The notes under the pieces are model-generated. The model searched no databases and had not been told where the DNA came from. It was given only the letters and a program-made list of their open reading frames with translations. Of a DNA stretch of 64,000 nucleotides, positions 45,283-57,418 are shown in pieces. Source of the stretch: Aphelocoma coerulescens (Eukaryota > Chordata > Aves > Passeriformes > Corvidae); the NCBI RefSeq assembly GCF_041296385.1, contig NC_091020.1:33863001-33927000 (forward strand), given 5' to 3'. The number at the start of each line of letters is the position of its first letter. Position 1 is the stretch's first letter. The translations under genes were made by a program, and so were the position numbers.

Positions 45283-45437
45283 AATCACAGGATGATATGA
45301 AATCATCCCATTCCACCCCCTGCCACGGGCAGGGAGCACCTTCCACTATCCCAGGCTGCTCCAAGCCCTGTCCAACCTTGCCTTGGACACTGCCAGGGAT
45401 CCAGGGGCAGCCACAGCTGCTCTGTGTAACCTCTGCC
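45283..45437 (-). mobile_element. CR1 LINE 3' fragment with internal deletion
   Basis: A reverse CR1 3' end. The tail AATCACAGGATGATATGA passes almost directly into CCCATTCCACCCCCTGCCAC, so the GGTTTGGGTTGGAAGGGACC core is missing. The rest (GGGAGCACCTTCCACTATCC, GGATCCAGGGGCAGCCACAG) is close to consensus, in the GGATCC subfamily. Confidence 0.9.
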
Positions 45438-45578
45438 ATGGGTGCTTTGCATTGAGTACAGCAACTGCAGGACATGTCCTGAAAAGGGACAAAGACCATT
45501 GATGGTAGGGAGTGGGTCAGCAAAAGCTTTAAAGGCAGCAATTAGGTCTGATGGATAAAATATATAATGCAACATCAA
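45438..45578. other. Short non-coding spacer
   Basis: Nothing was recognised. Confidence 0.4.
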
Positions 45579-45618
45579 AATTAAATTAAAAATTAAATTT
45601 AAAATAATTTTAATTTGG
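45579..45618. repeat. A/T-only low-complexity tract
   Basis: A run of nearly pure A and T built from AATTAAA/TTTAAAATAA units, probably low-complexity sequence. Confidence 0.7.
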
Positions 45619-46095
45619 CTGACTTGGGATAATCCTACACTCTACAACATTAGGGCTTTGGCCAGCACTGCAATCTCCTCAAATCTCATTAGCTCAGCTA
45701 ACTGCACTTTGCCTCCACTTTCTTCTCAGTTTAGATTTAAACTCTCTACAGCAGAGCCCATGCAGGGTGAAAACAAATTTTAAACATCTCACTTTGCTGA
45801 AATGTACTGCAAGTGTATTTTCTTTTGAAAGAGGCAGGGTGGATTATCTTCCTGAAGTTCTTGGGATGTTAATACTTGAGGGCAACCTCTGCCTCTGCAG
45901 TTGCAAGGGAAGGGGACGGCGAGCGAAGGCAGCGCTGTCGCTACTACAGAGTTCCTCAGGAATTCCTGCTGACACAGCTTCCTCTTCATCTCTGTCTCAC
46001 ATCAAGTTAGTAGTCAATGTGTTATTTTAACAGCATGACAACAACTATACAGAATGTCAAATAGTTACCTTTTATCTGGAATTTTATTCCTGCCA
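45619..46095. other. Non-coding stretch, no gene recognised
   Basis: AT-leaning sequence. Nothing was recognised. Confidence 0.45.
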
Positions 46096-46149
46096 TATAT
46101 TTCAATGGAAATATACAACTTAATGTTGCAACATATTTCACGGTGAAAT
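46096..46149. repeat. Cluster of three palindromes in 54 bp
   Basis: TATATTTC/GAAATATA (46096-46103 and 46108-46115, loop AATG), the perfect 12-bp palindrome ATGTTGCAACAT (46123-46134), and ATTTCAC-G-GTGAAAT (46135-46149) follow one another, the last two abutting. Each could be a dimer-binding site. Three in a row is unusual even in AT-rich DNA. Confidence 0.8.
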
Positions 46150-46632
46150 GGGTAATAAAAAAACTATAGACTGTGCACTTCCCCTTCAACATAAAGGAGG
46201 AATACACTGAAAATCTCTACTGTTTGCTACTCTTTGTTGTCCAAAATCTCCACACCAATCTACTGTGTTTGAACTATAAATATTGCTAGCTTCAAGGCTT
46301 TTGTTTTTATCTTTTTAATGAAACAAAATATAAATGTAAAATACACTCTGAATCCATCTGCTCAGCCTCAGTTTCAGTTCCAGACTGATGTAAGGATGGA
46401 GACAGAGGACAAACCCTTCAGACCACACTTTGATCCCAACACATGGGAGCCTGGTGTCCCTTACCCTGAAGTAAGGTGCTTTCAAAACCCCAGGGAAGGA
46501 GAAAGTCAGGATCAGGAAATTTTACATCAGCAGGTGCAAAGCAAAACCCCTCTGTTGTGTCCTGTACCATTCTGGTATCAGGCCAATGCTGGGGGTGCAC
46601 TCAGGAGCTCCTTCTGGGGTCTCAAAAAATGC
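46150..46632. other. Non-coding stretch, no gene recognised
   Basis: AT-rich to about 46350. Nothing was recognised. Confidence 0.45.
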
Positions 46633-46782
46633 ACAGAGAATCCTAGAAGAGTTTGGGTTGGAAGGGACCTTCAAATCCTGTTCAGTCCACCCCACCCTGT
46701 GGTGAGCAGGAACATCTTCAACTAGACCAAGCTGCTCTCTGCCCCAGCCCGCCTGGCCTTGGACACTCTGAGGGGTGAGGGG
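46633..46782 (-). mobile_element. CR1 LINE 3' fragment
   Basis: A reverse CR1 3' end: ACAGAGAATCCTAGAAGAGT, TTGGGTTGGAAGGGACCTTC, AACATCTTCAACTAGACCAA and GGCCTTGGACACTCTGAGGG. The middle blocks are moderately diverged. Confidence 0.9.
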
Positions 46783-49700
46783 TCAAATGCCTCCCTCTGT
46801 CTGACACACTAAATGCTTTTAGCAAACTGAAAGTTCCTGTGTATCTTCAGAGAGATACATTTTCCCTTCTAAGTAAACTACAGACCAGGGAAGAAATATT
46901 CCCTGTCATTTTCCATACAGATGACAGCTGGCTAATTAGTGAAATTATAGCTTTGTCAATATCACTTCATTCACTCAACCCCTCTTGCTATTAAAAAAAA
47001 AAAAAGAGCTGGAAGATCCAAACTCTTTCACATATTTGTGTTTATCCAAGAAAAGTCTTCTTTTTCAAGGGAGGTCGGATGGGCAGAGCTGTGACAGCCA
47101 CAACGTCTACATGGAGCAGTCTCCAGGACTCATTTAAGACTCTCACTTAAGTTCCCCTGGCTTGGCCAGGTCCTACATGAATAATTATATACAAATACAC
47201 CTGCTGGGAACATAAGGAGGACAGAGAAGCTTTAGATAGTGAGAACATGAGCTACTTTAGATGAATGATGCCTGGCAAGTTTTCCTGCTGGAGGATGGAT
47301 TTACCTGAGGACCATCAGGCTTCTGAGCTTTTCTCTCCAGCATCCATGCTGAGTGTGCTTGCTCTGTCCTCGCTGTGCACAGAGGCACCTTTCAGAGTAC
47401 ACAGGGATCTACCAAACAAACATCAGATCTGTGATGCCTTCTGATGATCCCAAGCTTTTCTGCTAGCCTGGCCCTGCCCCCAAGCAGGACCTGGCAATGC
47501 TGCACACCCTGAGAGCTGCAATTAACTCCCAGTGCTGTGACTTTTTCCTGATCAGTGAACAGTTAAACCAGAATTACTATCTGCAGTTCCTGATGAGGTC
47601 AAAACACGTAAATGGACAATACCACTGGAGCTGTATAAACCCAGACAGTGCTCCAAGGCCAGTGTCTGAGCAACCTGCTCCACTGCCAGCTCAGGACTTT
47701 GCAGAGGAGCCTGCAGGACCTGCTCTGACCTCCTCCAGAGGCAGTTTCCAGTAACTTGACTACACTCTGAGCTCCCTCTTGGCTTTTAGAACCTGCACAA
47801 CAGCCTCCAGCTCAACCACAGGCTGCCTGGTCACTCTGAGACACACAAGAAAGACAACAGGGCATCCTCAAAGGTTTGCCAAGCCCTGCTCTATTCACAT
47901 CAGGGCCGGTACGACCTCGCAGTCCCAGCCTTTTCTGGGCCAGGCATGAGTTCAGCATCTGCATTTGCCCAGCAAATCCATGCAGTTTGCAGACATCAAA
48001 ATAGGAACAAAGCAAAATCGCTGAATTCCCTGGTTTTCTTTCTTGACATTGATTCCTCTTCAACGGCTTCCTCCCTCAGCAGGAAAGCCCAAGCCACTGG
48101 ATGTCCATCCATCTTGAGCTGGGTGACACCAGCCAATGACACACAGCTGGTGACAGCAGGCTTTTGCTCTGGGGACCTGCCCAGGATTACTGCTCCATCT
48201 CCTTCCCTGAGAAGCAGCCTTCTCTGGAAGGCGGCCGGGATGCGCTGCCGGCTCCAGCCCGGGAGGCTTTGCTGGCAGAGGCAGAGATGAGCAGGTAGCA
48301 GCTCCTGAGAGCTCCTGCACAGCAGCACAGCACAGGCAGCACCACTGCCAGCAGCCAAAGCTCCTGATCTCCTGGAGACCTGCTGGGCTGCCCACAGATC
48401 TGCCCTTGACGCAAATGCCCTGAAAGCTGGAGTGCAGAGCACCACATCCCACAGCTTTTCCTTTCCCCTGGGAGAGGTTTCACTGTTTGGCCCAGCAGCT
48501 TCATCACTTTGGTCCACCACCACTCCAACCACCCCGGCTCCTCCGTGGGAGTTGCTCCCTTCACCCTGCAAAGACCCAGCCAACCCCTCAGCTCTGCTAA
48601 TGAAGGCAGAATGGCAGCCCCAGGTGGAACACAGACAGCTGGAAGTGGGAGAGCCAACAACAAGCCAAAGGCTATTTTGGAAGGATCTGAAAAACTGCTG
48701 AGCGGTGATTTATTCAACAGATTCATCAGTTCACCAACTTTCCGAAGCTTTGGAGATGGTATAAATGTAACAAGTGAGTCTCTTGCATGAATAAAAAATT
48801 ACGTTTTACATAAATTAAATATATAATTTGATTAAACATGTTTATGTCTCTGCAGTGACATTTAGAATAGGAAGTATTCATTTTCTGTTTTGAAAGGGAA
48901 AAAACTCTTTCAAATGTAATTTGAAGCTGTCAAACCAATCTTCTTTACAGATCTTTTAAATGTCACATACCTTCGAAAGGGGATGGCAGATTCCTTTTAA
49001 ATATGCAATTGCAAACAGTCCAAGCAAAATCAAGAATTTATTAAAATATGCTACTGACATTTATACTGATTAGGTATAGCCCTTTCCTCACTCCCTTTCG
49101 ATAGACTCCCCTACAAAAGATGTGTCACAACAGCTCCCATTAACTCTGTGCTCGCTCTAATTCCCCAGCACACCACCAGCCCTTCCCAACCAGCAAAATC
49201 CAGCTGCAGGAGAAGAACCTCTTCTTCTCTAGGGGCAATAATATGGATTTGTGGTTCCTTTACATGAAGAATTGTACTTTTTGATGATTTCTCACCAGCA
49301 CGCCTGAAATTTATAACCAAAAATATTAACTGCACTTACTTTAAATCAAGTGCAGCACTACCCCTAATGGCTTTAAATGGGAGAGTGTGTTAATCATACT
49401 CGTAAAGAAAACCCACTGCAACTCATTTCCAACAACTTTACAGGAGCAACCTGTATGTTTTGTTTTATAATCACAATATCTAGCCTTAGATTATTCATTA
49501 TTTTCCCTACTTAGAATGCATTTCTGGATTGTTTTTTCCTTTCCCTTTTCTACCAGTGAATGATCGAGTGCAGCAATGATGGCAGCTCCCATTCCCAGTT
49601 GCTCCCCACTGACATACTGGACATTTTAGGGTCATTTTATTTTTTTAAAAGACAAAGAATTTAATGATTATTTCTTCTCCTCTGTCACCAGGTCAGTGAA

Positions 49701-52700
49701 GTGCACAGGCATAACTCTCATTAGCATTAATGGAAATCCCCACTGTAAATTCTCCCCCGTGAAGCAACATTAAAAGCAAGGCCATCCTGAGCAAGCACAC
49801 TCAAATTGGAAAATAAAATATACCTCCCATTTCTCACTACCACCAAAGGGAAAACATAATGAAGAGCAGGAGATTAAGCTACAATTCCTGTATCAAATCT
49901 TCCTTGTACTCTATAATTACTCAACACAACATATACAATAGTTACTCCTTAATGACGAGGATTTGTTGCACGTTATTGAAAGACTTTATCCTAATGCTCT
50001 CTCAACTTTCTGGTGCGTAACACAGCCAATTACAGCATGGCCACTGTGACATAAATCACAATCACCACCAAATCTGCCTTTCTTCAAGCTTATACTCAGT
50101 GTTTAAAAATCCTCCACCACCTGCCCATCCACCATGAGGAAAGCCACACTGGTGGGTTCAGCTTGTGAGGGTTAACAAAGTCATTTGCCTCCAGTCCCCT
50201 TCCCTCCCTCCACCAACCATTGCAAAGGGTGACCAAGATTTCCAGGGATTCCCAAAGATGCACTTTGGAACTCGTGACATAAATATCAATACACAGTCCC
50301 TCGGTGAACAGCTGCTCTCTGGTTCATGGGTCTGTCAATACCTTCTGCTGACACAACAGTGATCATCAGTGTCATAAACATTCTTTAAATACAGCCAGAG
50401 AAAGCTGAACACCATAGAAAGCACATCCATTTTCAGGGGTTTCTCAACCATGCACAGTAAGTCACTGTTCCACCCCTCAGAGCTCCTCCCATCGCTCCCC
50501 TAAATCACATCTTCTGCAGGACTCAGGAGAGCTGGGCCACCAGAGGAGATCCTGCCTGACACCCACCACACCTGGATGAATTCAGCACCACGTGGGGTAG
50601 CTCATTTCTTCACAGAGCCCCTTGAACCACACAGCATCATCTTCCCGGGGGAGGGCACTCAGCACCTGACAGCACAGCACCTTCTCTATCCCATCCAAAC
50701 CATTTTTCCTGCTCCCACAGAAAACAAGGAATCTTTTGGCTAGCTGAAGCAGTGTTATTCCATTTCCTTGCACTTGGAAAGGGATCCTTGACCAAGACTC
50801 ATCTGCAGAGCAGGGGCAGCAAGGAATTTGTGTTCTGTCCTGCTTCTCAGTGTACCCAGTCGCATTTATACATGCTAACACACACAAGAACAACCAAACA
50901 CCTGAGGTGTAAATGGGACCAGCTCAGCTTTGGCTGTGTCCATCTCCCTGGTTTATGGAGTCCAGTCCCACCAATCCCTTTGGATTGCTGGGGGGCACAG
51001 GAGTTAAGCTCTCTTCGTGTTTAAATCAACTTCAGCCAGTTCACGGTACTTTCCAAACCTCTGTAAGGTCTTAGAGGTTTTGTGCACAAAAACAAATGGT
51101 CTGGACTTAAGGCAGGACCCCCTTCCCTTCCTGCCTTTCCAAGGAATGAGTGAAGGAACAACCACCAAACACTGTACATGCAGCCTTTGCAGGCAGGCCA
51201 TTGCCCTGAGGAGAACACCTTCAATCCCTGAAGGTTTTATTCTCATGAAGTGCAGCCTTGGGAGTTGTCAGCGGCTGCTTTCTGCCCGGCATTTTTTTCC
51301 CAAGCACTGCCAATGCAGGAATGGCACCTGGAAAAGGCAGGAAATCTGCCTGGTGGGCTTCCCAAAAGCACAGCGAGTCTGATCCACACCCGAGCTACTC
51401 TGAAACACAATTTTGGAGCACGTCACCAGCTGGTGTAAATCAGCATCACTACAGCAGCGTGGCAGAGAGCGGAGCCTGGCCCCCATCACCGCTCCAAGGC
51501 GCAGGAACATCCCTGATTCCCTCTGACAGAATCAGCGCACTCGTCACCGGCGTTTTTCTGAGCCAGAGCAGGAGGTTTGCCTTTATTTCCACTTTACTGC
51601 ACCCTGCTGACCCAGGACATGACTTAAAAACACCAGCTATGGAGTGACAAGATTTAACAGTCAAGTGGTAACGCGCTCTTGGTGCTAAAAGCCTCCTCGG
51701 GAAGGTTCTGCTTTGTCACGTGAGCAGCCCGGGCACACGGACACATCTCGGGAGACCGGCCCACGGATGGGCCAGATCAGCCTCACGTCCTCTGTGACAG
51801 CAGAAGACACAGATTCCTCTCAGACTGCCTTCTGTGCAGTTCCCAACGTGAGCTTTCCAATGACAGCTGCAAAGTCCCCTCCGCAGGAGTCGGTTCTGTC
51901 CAAACCTATCCCCACTTCCAAGCAGCCCCTTCGCTCCCTGAGCGTTTCCTAAGCCAGCAGACCCCCATCCTCCTCCATCTCCACCACACTGAACAGCATC
52001 AGCAGCTCTCAGTGTTAGGTATCCAGCAGACAACATTCCTCCCTCCTGGATCATGGTATTTGCTCAATTTCTGGGAGCAGGAATGGGGGAAGCAGCCCTG
52101 GAAGGAATAATACCTGAAGATAGTTATGGAAAAATTACAGAACCATAATACAAACTCCATACAGAGTGTGTGAGCATGCAAGCATTTCTCCTGCCATAAC
52201 AAAATTAATGCAAAACATGCTGGGATCTTGTTCTTCCGATGTGACATGGGCATTATTTTTGTTGATCTGTCTGGCTGGGTTTTTGAAAGCCATCGCTTCC
52301 TGCATTCCACAACAGAAACTTTACACCCACAAAACCTGGTACCATTTCATTTTATTCTTCCTGTCTTTTTTCTATTTGTTTATTCAGCTAGCCAATGTGA
52401 GAGGCCGTAAATCGCACTGATATTTAAGTCACAGGGGGAATTCCTTTAAACCTAAGTAAAAACTCATAAACAACTTCCTGCAGTCAACAATGCATTCATT
52501 TTCTTCTCTGCTTTCTGACTAATCTTCCAGCTAACAAATCAAATCAAGTACCCAAATGTAATTATTCTCTTGTGATAATCATCTCCTTATACTCTACTAC
52601 AAGCATACCTTGGCCTATTTCTTCTCAAATTAAAATTAGCAGAGAGGCTTGGGATGGCAGGAAGGAGAGGAGGAAAGGTCATGAGCCATTGATAAACCCA

Positions 52701-54638
52701 AGGTACAACAAGGAAACTCTTCAAGTCGACCAAAGTCCTGCATCTTGAGCAGAAGGTTTGCCTTTTTGTGCTAGGTTGGTGAAAAAAACTGATGCCAAAT
52801 CCAATTTAGATTCACTTTTTATTAGTATGACTCATAGTACAGTTTTCAAGGCAATGAAGTGCACGATACAAAAAATAGATGGTTTTAGAACCAGGACAAT
52901 TCCCCTAAGCTTGCTGGAAGCAATGCAACTACAAATAAATCCAGGAATTAATCTGTGACAAAGTCAGTAGAAAGCCAAGAAACCTTCACAAAATGCACAC
53001 ACACACAGGACAATGTGGGGTGAACATTTATTTAACCCTCCACGAAATTTGCTGTTTGTCCTGTAATTAGCCCTTCCACACCCCTCCTGCTTGCTGTGGG
53101 CAGGGACAGAGCCTGGTGGTCATTCCCACCGGGATGGCAGGTCAGGGATGAGCGAGGTAAATGCCCCAGAGTAAAGATCCCTCCCACAGCCACGGACCCG
53201 CTGCGTCACCACTGCTCCACACCATCGGATCACAGAGGGGTGGCCAGCGCCGACAGCGGGGCCAGGAGCACCAGGCTAAAAATAAACCCCCAGAAATAAA
53301 CTTGCCTTGGCTGCCAGCCTCCTGAGGATGCAAAGGCACACAGCTGGAGGGGAGCAACAACAGCCCCGAAGTCGTCAGTGTGTATGCAACACAGCAAAGG
53401 GACAGTGTCAGAGGGGAAGAGGTAAGAGACCCACCATGGGCATGGAAATGCAGTGGGAGTGGGAATGGAATCCCAGCAGGTGAGCGGCAGCCTGCCCAAA
53501 CTCATCCTCATCCTCCCCAGAGTGCAGCTGGGGAAGGCAGAAGCTGGCATGACCCACCTGGGAATGTGATGCTGCAAGCCAAGGTCCATGAGAACAGAGC
53601 TGGAGGGCAGCTGGTAACCCTACTCTGCATCATTTTCTTTTATTTCACTGCTTTATTTTGTCATCTTCAAACAAAATCCCCATGACAAGTTTTCCCATGC
53701 AAACACTTTCTGTAAGCCTTTGCAAATGTGCAGGTTTGAAACAGAGAAACAAGCAGCCATGCCAGGCAGGGTCAGCCATTCCCAGTTAGGACATGGGCAC
53801 TTCAGAGGACACACAGCTTATTCCAAAGGCTGCAGGAGCGGGAGCCCGGGGTGTTGAACAGAGCCCTGCTCACACGGCTCCAGCAGCACCTCCTTCACCA
53901 GACCTGTGCCTCACCAACACAGCCACACCTCAAAAACAAACACTTGGATTCCTTCATCTGACCTACAGGACTGCCTGTGTGTTACAGAGTTCAGTAAGGG
54001 ACAGCAGAGACACTTGGGAAGTGGTTTTTTTTAAATCAGCTCGTTTGGGGGAAGATGCACATCAATGTTTGCAGTATAATCAGTGACAACGCTCTGGCTG
54101 GTTAAACCCTTCAAATAAAAGGGGATTATTCTGCAAACACTGATGTATCCTTCAACGAGGACCACCATTAAATTGCTGACAAATTATTCCCCTACACAGC
54201 ACACATTACAATGTGAGGAAACACTTCCAAGCCCAGGCTGCAGCCGTGTGTTGGTGCAGGGAGGCAGGAGCAGCCTGGCACAGCAGCCAGATCCCCGAGC
54301 CTGACACATCCCATGGCTTAAAGTGAGGGAGGGATGGTCACCAGGCCACCAGCCACAACACAGAAGTCTCCTGCAGCACTTCCCTCCCAGCAGACCTTAT
54401 CCTGAGTTTTCTGAGCGTTGTTTTTTTACTTTGATATATTTGTTTGACGCATTTCAAGGGAGATATTCCTAATTCTGTATGATGGAAAGTGATTTCTAAA
54501 GAAATGCTGTGATTTCCAGATGAAAACGTTCACTCCATGATTTAGAGGAAAAATCCACAAGAGATCATGAGCAGAGTTTCCCAGAGCTGATGGGGAGCAA
54601 GAGCCCCAGGGCTCTCCTCATCCCTTTTAGACACCCAG
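46783..54638. other. 7.9-kb stretch with no recognised CR1
   Basis: The longest part of the window in which I recognise no CR1 fragment. It includes a 13-base A run (46993-47005), AT-rich regulatory-looking sequence at 48690-49080 and 49380-50060, a small CpG-rich spot at 48228-48270, and a moderately CpG-rich section at 51480-51780. Frames up to 195 codons (47996-48726, minus strand, three phases) have no domain. No gene or RNA was recognised. Confidence 0.4.
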
Positions 54639-54755
54639 CACAGAACCACAGAATGGTTTGGGTTGGGAGGGGCCTTAAAGATCATCTTGTTCCAACCCCC
54701 TTCCAGGGGCAGGGACACCTTCCACCAGACCACGTTGCTCCAAGCCCCATCCAGG
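54639..54755 (-). mobile_element. CR1 LINE 3' fragment
   Basis: A reverse CR1 3' end close to consensus: CACAGAACCACAGAATGGTT, TGGGTTGGGAGGGGCCTTAA, AAGATCATCTTGTTCCAACC, CTTCCACCAGACCACGTTGC and TCCAAGCCCCATCCAGGCTG. It is truncated soon after the GACCA block. Confidence 0.93.
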
Positions 54756-55290
54756 CTGACCATAGTCTTGGCTAGCTCATTTTAACCTATTGACGCTCTG
54801 CAAAATGTTTTGAAACCCTCAAATAAAGACCTCATAGTATAATGAAAAACTCTTGTATCATCTCTATGGGGAGCTGAAACTCCCTAACACTCCCTTTGCA
54901 CAAAGTTTACACTAGGAAAAATAATTAAACAGCTATTGGACTGATTCTGTGCCTGTTCAGCAAATATCAGTGGCTTGGTAACTTCCTTATGACTTTACAG
55001 AGTTTCCTGTAATTCCCAGGGAATTACCAGTGTTTCTACACTTCCATGCAGGTTATTTCAGGGGTTTGGGTCTTGGCTTGTGGCACATGAACACGGCATC
55101 ACTCACACAAGCCAACACCTGCACAACTCCCCAGAGCAGATCTTAGCTGCTGAGGGTATCCAAGATTCCAAAGGATGGTCACTGAAATCACAGGCAAACA
55201 TCAATTTGTTAGGGAAACACTGTTCCAAGTGTCCTTTTCCTCTGCACCAGCCAACAGGGAAAGACAAGGTGTACATGGAAACTCACAGCA
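54756..55290. other. Non-coding stretch, no gene recognised
   Basis: Nothing was recognised. It separates a reverse and a forward CR1. Confidence 0.45.
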
Positions 55291-55528
55291 GGGTAGACTG
55301 GATAGTGGGAAGGAATTCCTCCCTGTGAGGGTGGGCAGGCCCTGGCACAGGGTGCCCAGAGCAGCTGGGGCTGCCCCTGGATCCCTGGCAGTGTCCAAGG
55401 CCAGGTTGGACAGGGCTTGGAGCAGCCTGGGACAGTGGGAGGTGTCCCTGCCCATGGCAGGGGTGGCACTGGATGGGCTTCAAGGTCCCTTCCCTCCCAA
55501 ATCATTCCATGGTTCCCTGAGTCTGTGA
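55291..55528 (+). mobile_element. CR1 LINE 3' fragment
   Basis: A forward CR1 3' end: GGATAGTGGGAAGGAATTCC, GAGGGTGGGCAGGCCCTGGC, GCCCCTGGATCCCTGGCAGT, GGTGTCCCTGCCCATGGCAG and CCTTCCCTCCCAAATCATTC, with a diverged tail. It shares the GGATCCCTGGCAG string with the 16218 copy. Confidence 0.94.
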
Positions 55529-56589
55529 AGCAGGGGTGACCTGCAGTAGCCATGAGCTGTGGGGCGGTTGCCCCGGACTTTGGGGTGCACAAACCTGAGC
55601 AAGGGGTGCCTGCCCAGCTGGCACCACACCTCCTCCTGCTGTGGGGCAGGGGAGACTGACAGGAGCTCAACAGGAGAGAGGATGGAGGTCAGGACTGCCT
55701 GAACATCTCAGCTTTACGTGGTATGCATCTATCCCAGGAAGCAATGTATTTTTTATGCCTTTTTTTTTTCTTCTGTCTGCTATTTTCAAGTCCCAAAAAA
55801 GCTACAGGACATGGAGCATCGTTATGCACACCACAACCTGAGCACAGCAGGCAATTTTAACATTTCAGCTGCATGCACAAAACCCTCTAACACATGTATA
55901 TTTTATTTGATTTACTGCAATACTTTTCCTCCATCTCTTGAAAGTAATTTTTCTCTAAAGCGTAACTGCTTAATTGGCAAGTGTACAAAATATAATTACA
56001 CTGCATACAAGTTACAATATTGCTTATGGGAATATCACTGTTGATGCATTCTGCTTTATTTTGTGTTTAATCTCTATTAAGAGATCTGTGTGAAAATAGC
56101 AAGGTACTCTTGATCTTATAAACATGACATGTAGTTCAGTCATTTCCCTGCCTACCCAAAGCCCAAACAAATGCAATTGAAAAGCAACAGAGAATTCCTG
56201 GGCTAGCTTGGCATGTCCAAGTTAATAAAATTCTTATATTCTCCTCTAAAGAAAGTGCAGTCCACAGGACACTTAAAAAGAAAATCCCCAACCTCTCCAG
56301 GCTGAGGTTTGTCACATCCATTACACTTTGAGACGACAGAAAGACGTGGCACATAGGAATACATCGCTCTGTGTGACAGCTTTAGGGGGGTTTATTACAT
56401 TCCCCACAAGGACCTTTGCAATCCCATCTTTTATAATGAAAGGATAAAGAAGCAACACAGCGACGTGGCTGACTCGTGCCAGCGTGGGGAGCAGTGCCTG
56501 GTGCTTGGCACAGCAAAACCTCCCACCCTTTGTGCCCCTGGCTCTGCCAGCCAGGCCAATGCAAATCCCAAACTGCAGGAGAATGTGTC
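55529..56589. other. Non-coding stretch, no gene recognised
   Basis: A 10-base T run at 55760-55769, then AT-rich sequence to about 56110. The frame at 55209-55670 overlaps the CR1 and is an artefact. Confidence 0.45.
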
Positions 56590-56793
56590 AAGGGAGGGTG
56601 AGGTTGGGTATCAGGAGAAGGTTCTTCCCCCAGAGGATGCTTGGCACTGAACAGGCTCCCCAGGGAATGGGCACGGCCCCGAGGCTGCGTTTGGACACCG
56701 CTCTCAGGGATGCCCAGGGTGGGATTGCTGGGGTGTCTGTGCAGGGCCAGGAGTTGGACTCAATGATCCCTGTGGGTCCCTTCCAGCTCAGGA
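56590..56793 (+). mobile_element. CR1 LINE 3' fragment, GGGCCAGGAGTTGGACTC subfamily
   Basis: A forward CR1 of a distinct type: TTGGGTATCAGGAGAAGGTT, CTTCCCCCAGAGGATGCTTG, GAACAGGCTCCCCAGGGAAT, GGACACCGCTCTCAGGGATG, CAGGGCCAGGAGTTGGACTC and CCCTGTGGGTCCCTTCCAGC. The terminal octamer tail is lost. The 38721 copy is a related type on the other strand. Confidence 0.9.
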
Positions 56794-57122
56794 GCAGCTG
56801 TGGGACCCTTCCACCAGCCCCAGAGCAGCTGCCCATGCTGTGAGCACTTACACCTGTCTGTAAGTCACAGGCAGGAGGAGATGCCCTGTGCAGGAACGGG
56901 TCTTGCTGCTCTGACAAACACCTACCATCAGCATGGTTTAAGTGCCTTAAAGGTTTATTTCATTTGCTTGAGTAATGAGATTAATGTGATGTTTGTTTGT
57001 TTAAGCTAAATCATACAAAGCCAAACATCTAAACGTCCTTAATTCGTGGCATTAGCCCAGGCTGTGTTACCATGTGAGCCCATCTCACTGTCCTGCTTTT
57101 AATTGCACCAACAAATTCCTGC
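56794..57122. other. Non-coding stretch, no gene recognised
   Basis: Nothing was recognised. Confidence 0.45.
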
Positions 57123-57240
57123 TTTGCTCCGGTTCCTCTCCCAGAGGTCAGACAGCACAGGGACACCTCAAGCAGACAAATAAACCAATCAACATTGTCA
57201 CTTTGACATTTTACCACGCTGCTTGTTTTCTCTGCCACTG
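57123..57240. repeat. Duplicated block A, copy 1
   Basis: 118 bp starting TTTGCTCCGGTTCCTCTCCC and ending TTTTCTCTGCCACTG. It is nearly identical to 59650-59766 (three substitutions and one 1-base gap, about 97%). No CR1 or other known element was recognised in it. It carries AATAAA at about 57179, which the second copy loses through the 1-base gap. Confidence 0.9.
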
Positions 57241-57342
57241 GATTTTAACATAGTTTACTTCTACACCTAAAAACCCAGTGTAAACCCAGCAGATACAGAC
57301 CTCTGTATATTTATTTTTAAATAGACATGTACCTCTGTGCAT
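57241..57342. other. Short spacer
   Basis: Nothing was recognised. Confidence 0.4.
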
Positions 57343-57418
57343 AGATACAGGAGTAGATACACAGGTACATAGGTGTATATAGGTGTATATAGGTATATAC
57401 AGATATACACACATACAG
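57343..57418. repeat. Degenerate GTATATAG-type microsatellite
   Basis: AGGTGTATAT occurs twice in tandem (57371-57390), followed by AGGTATATAC and AGATATACACACATACAG, with similar GATACAG units before. It is an impure, probably variable, simple repeat. It explains the Tyr/Ile-rich minus-strand frames here. Confidence 0.85.

Noticed and set aside
47996..48726. Minus-strand frames of 195, 179 and 130 codons
   Set aside because: Three phases of one strand are open at once, as in GC-richer chance sequence; no domain is seen.
55209..55670. 153-codon minus-strand frame
   Set aside because: Mostly antisense to the CR1 at 55291-55528.
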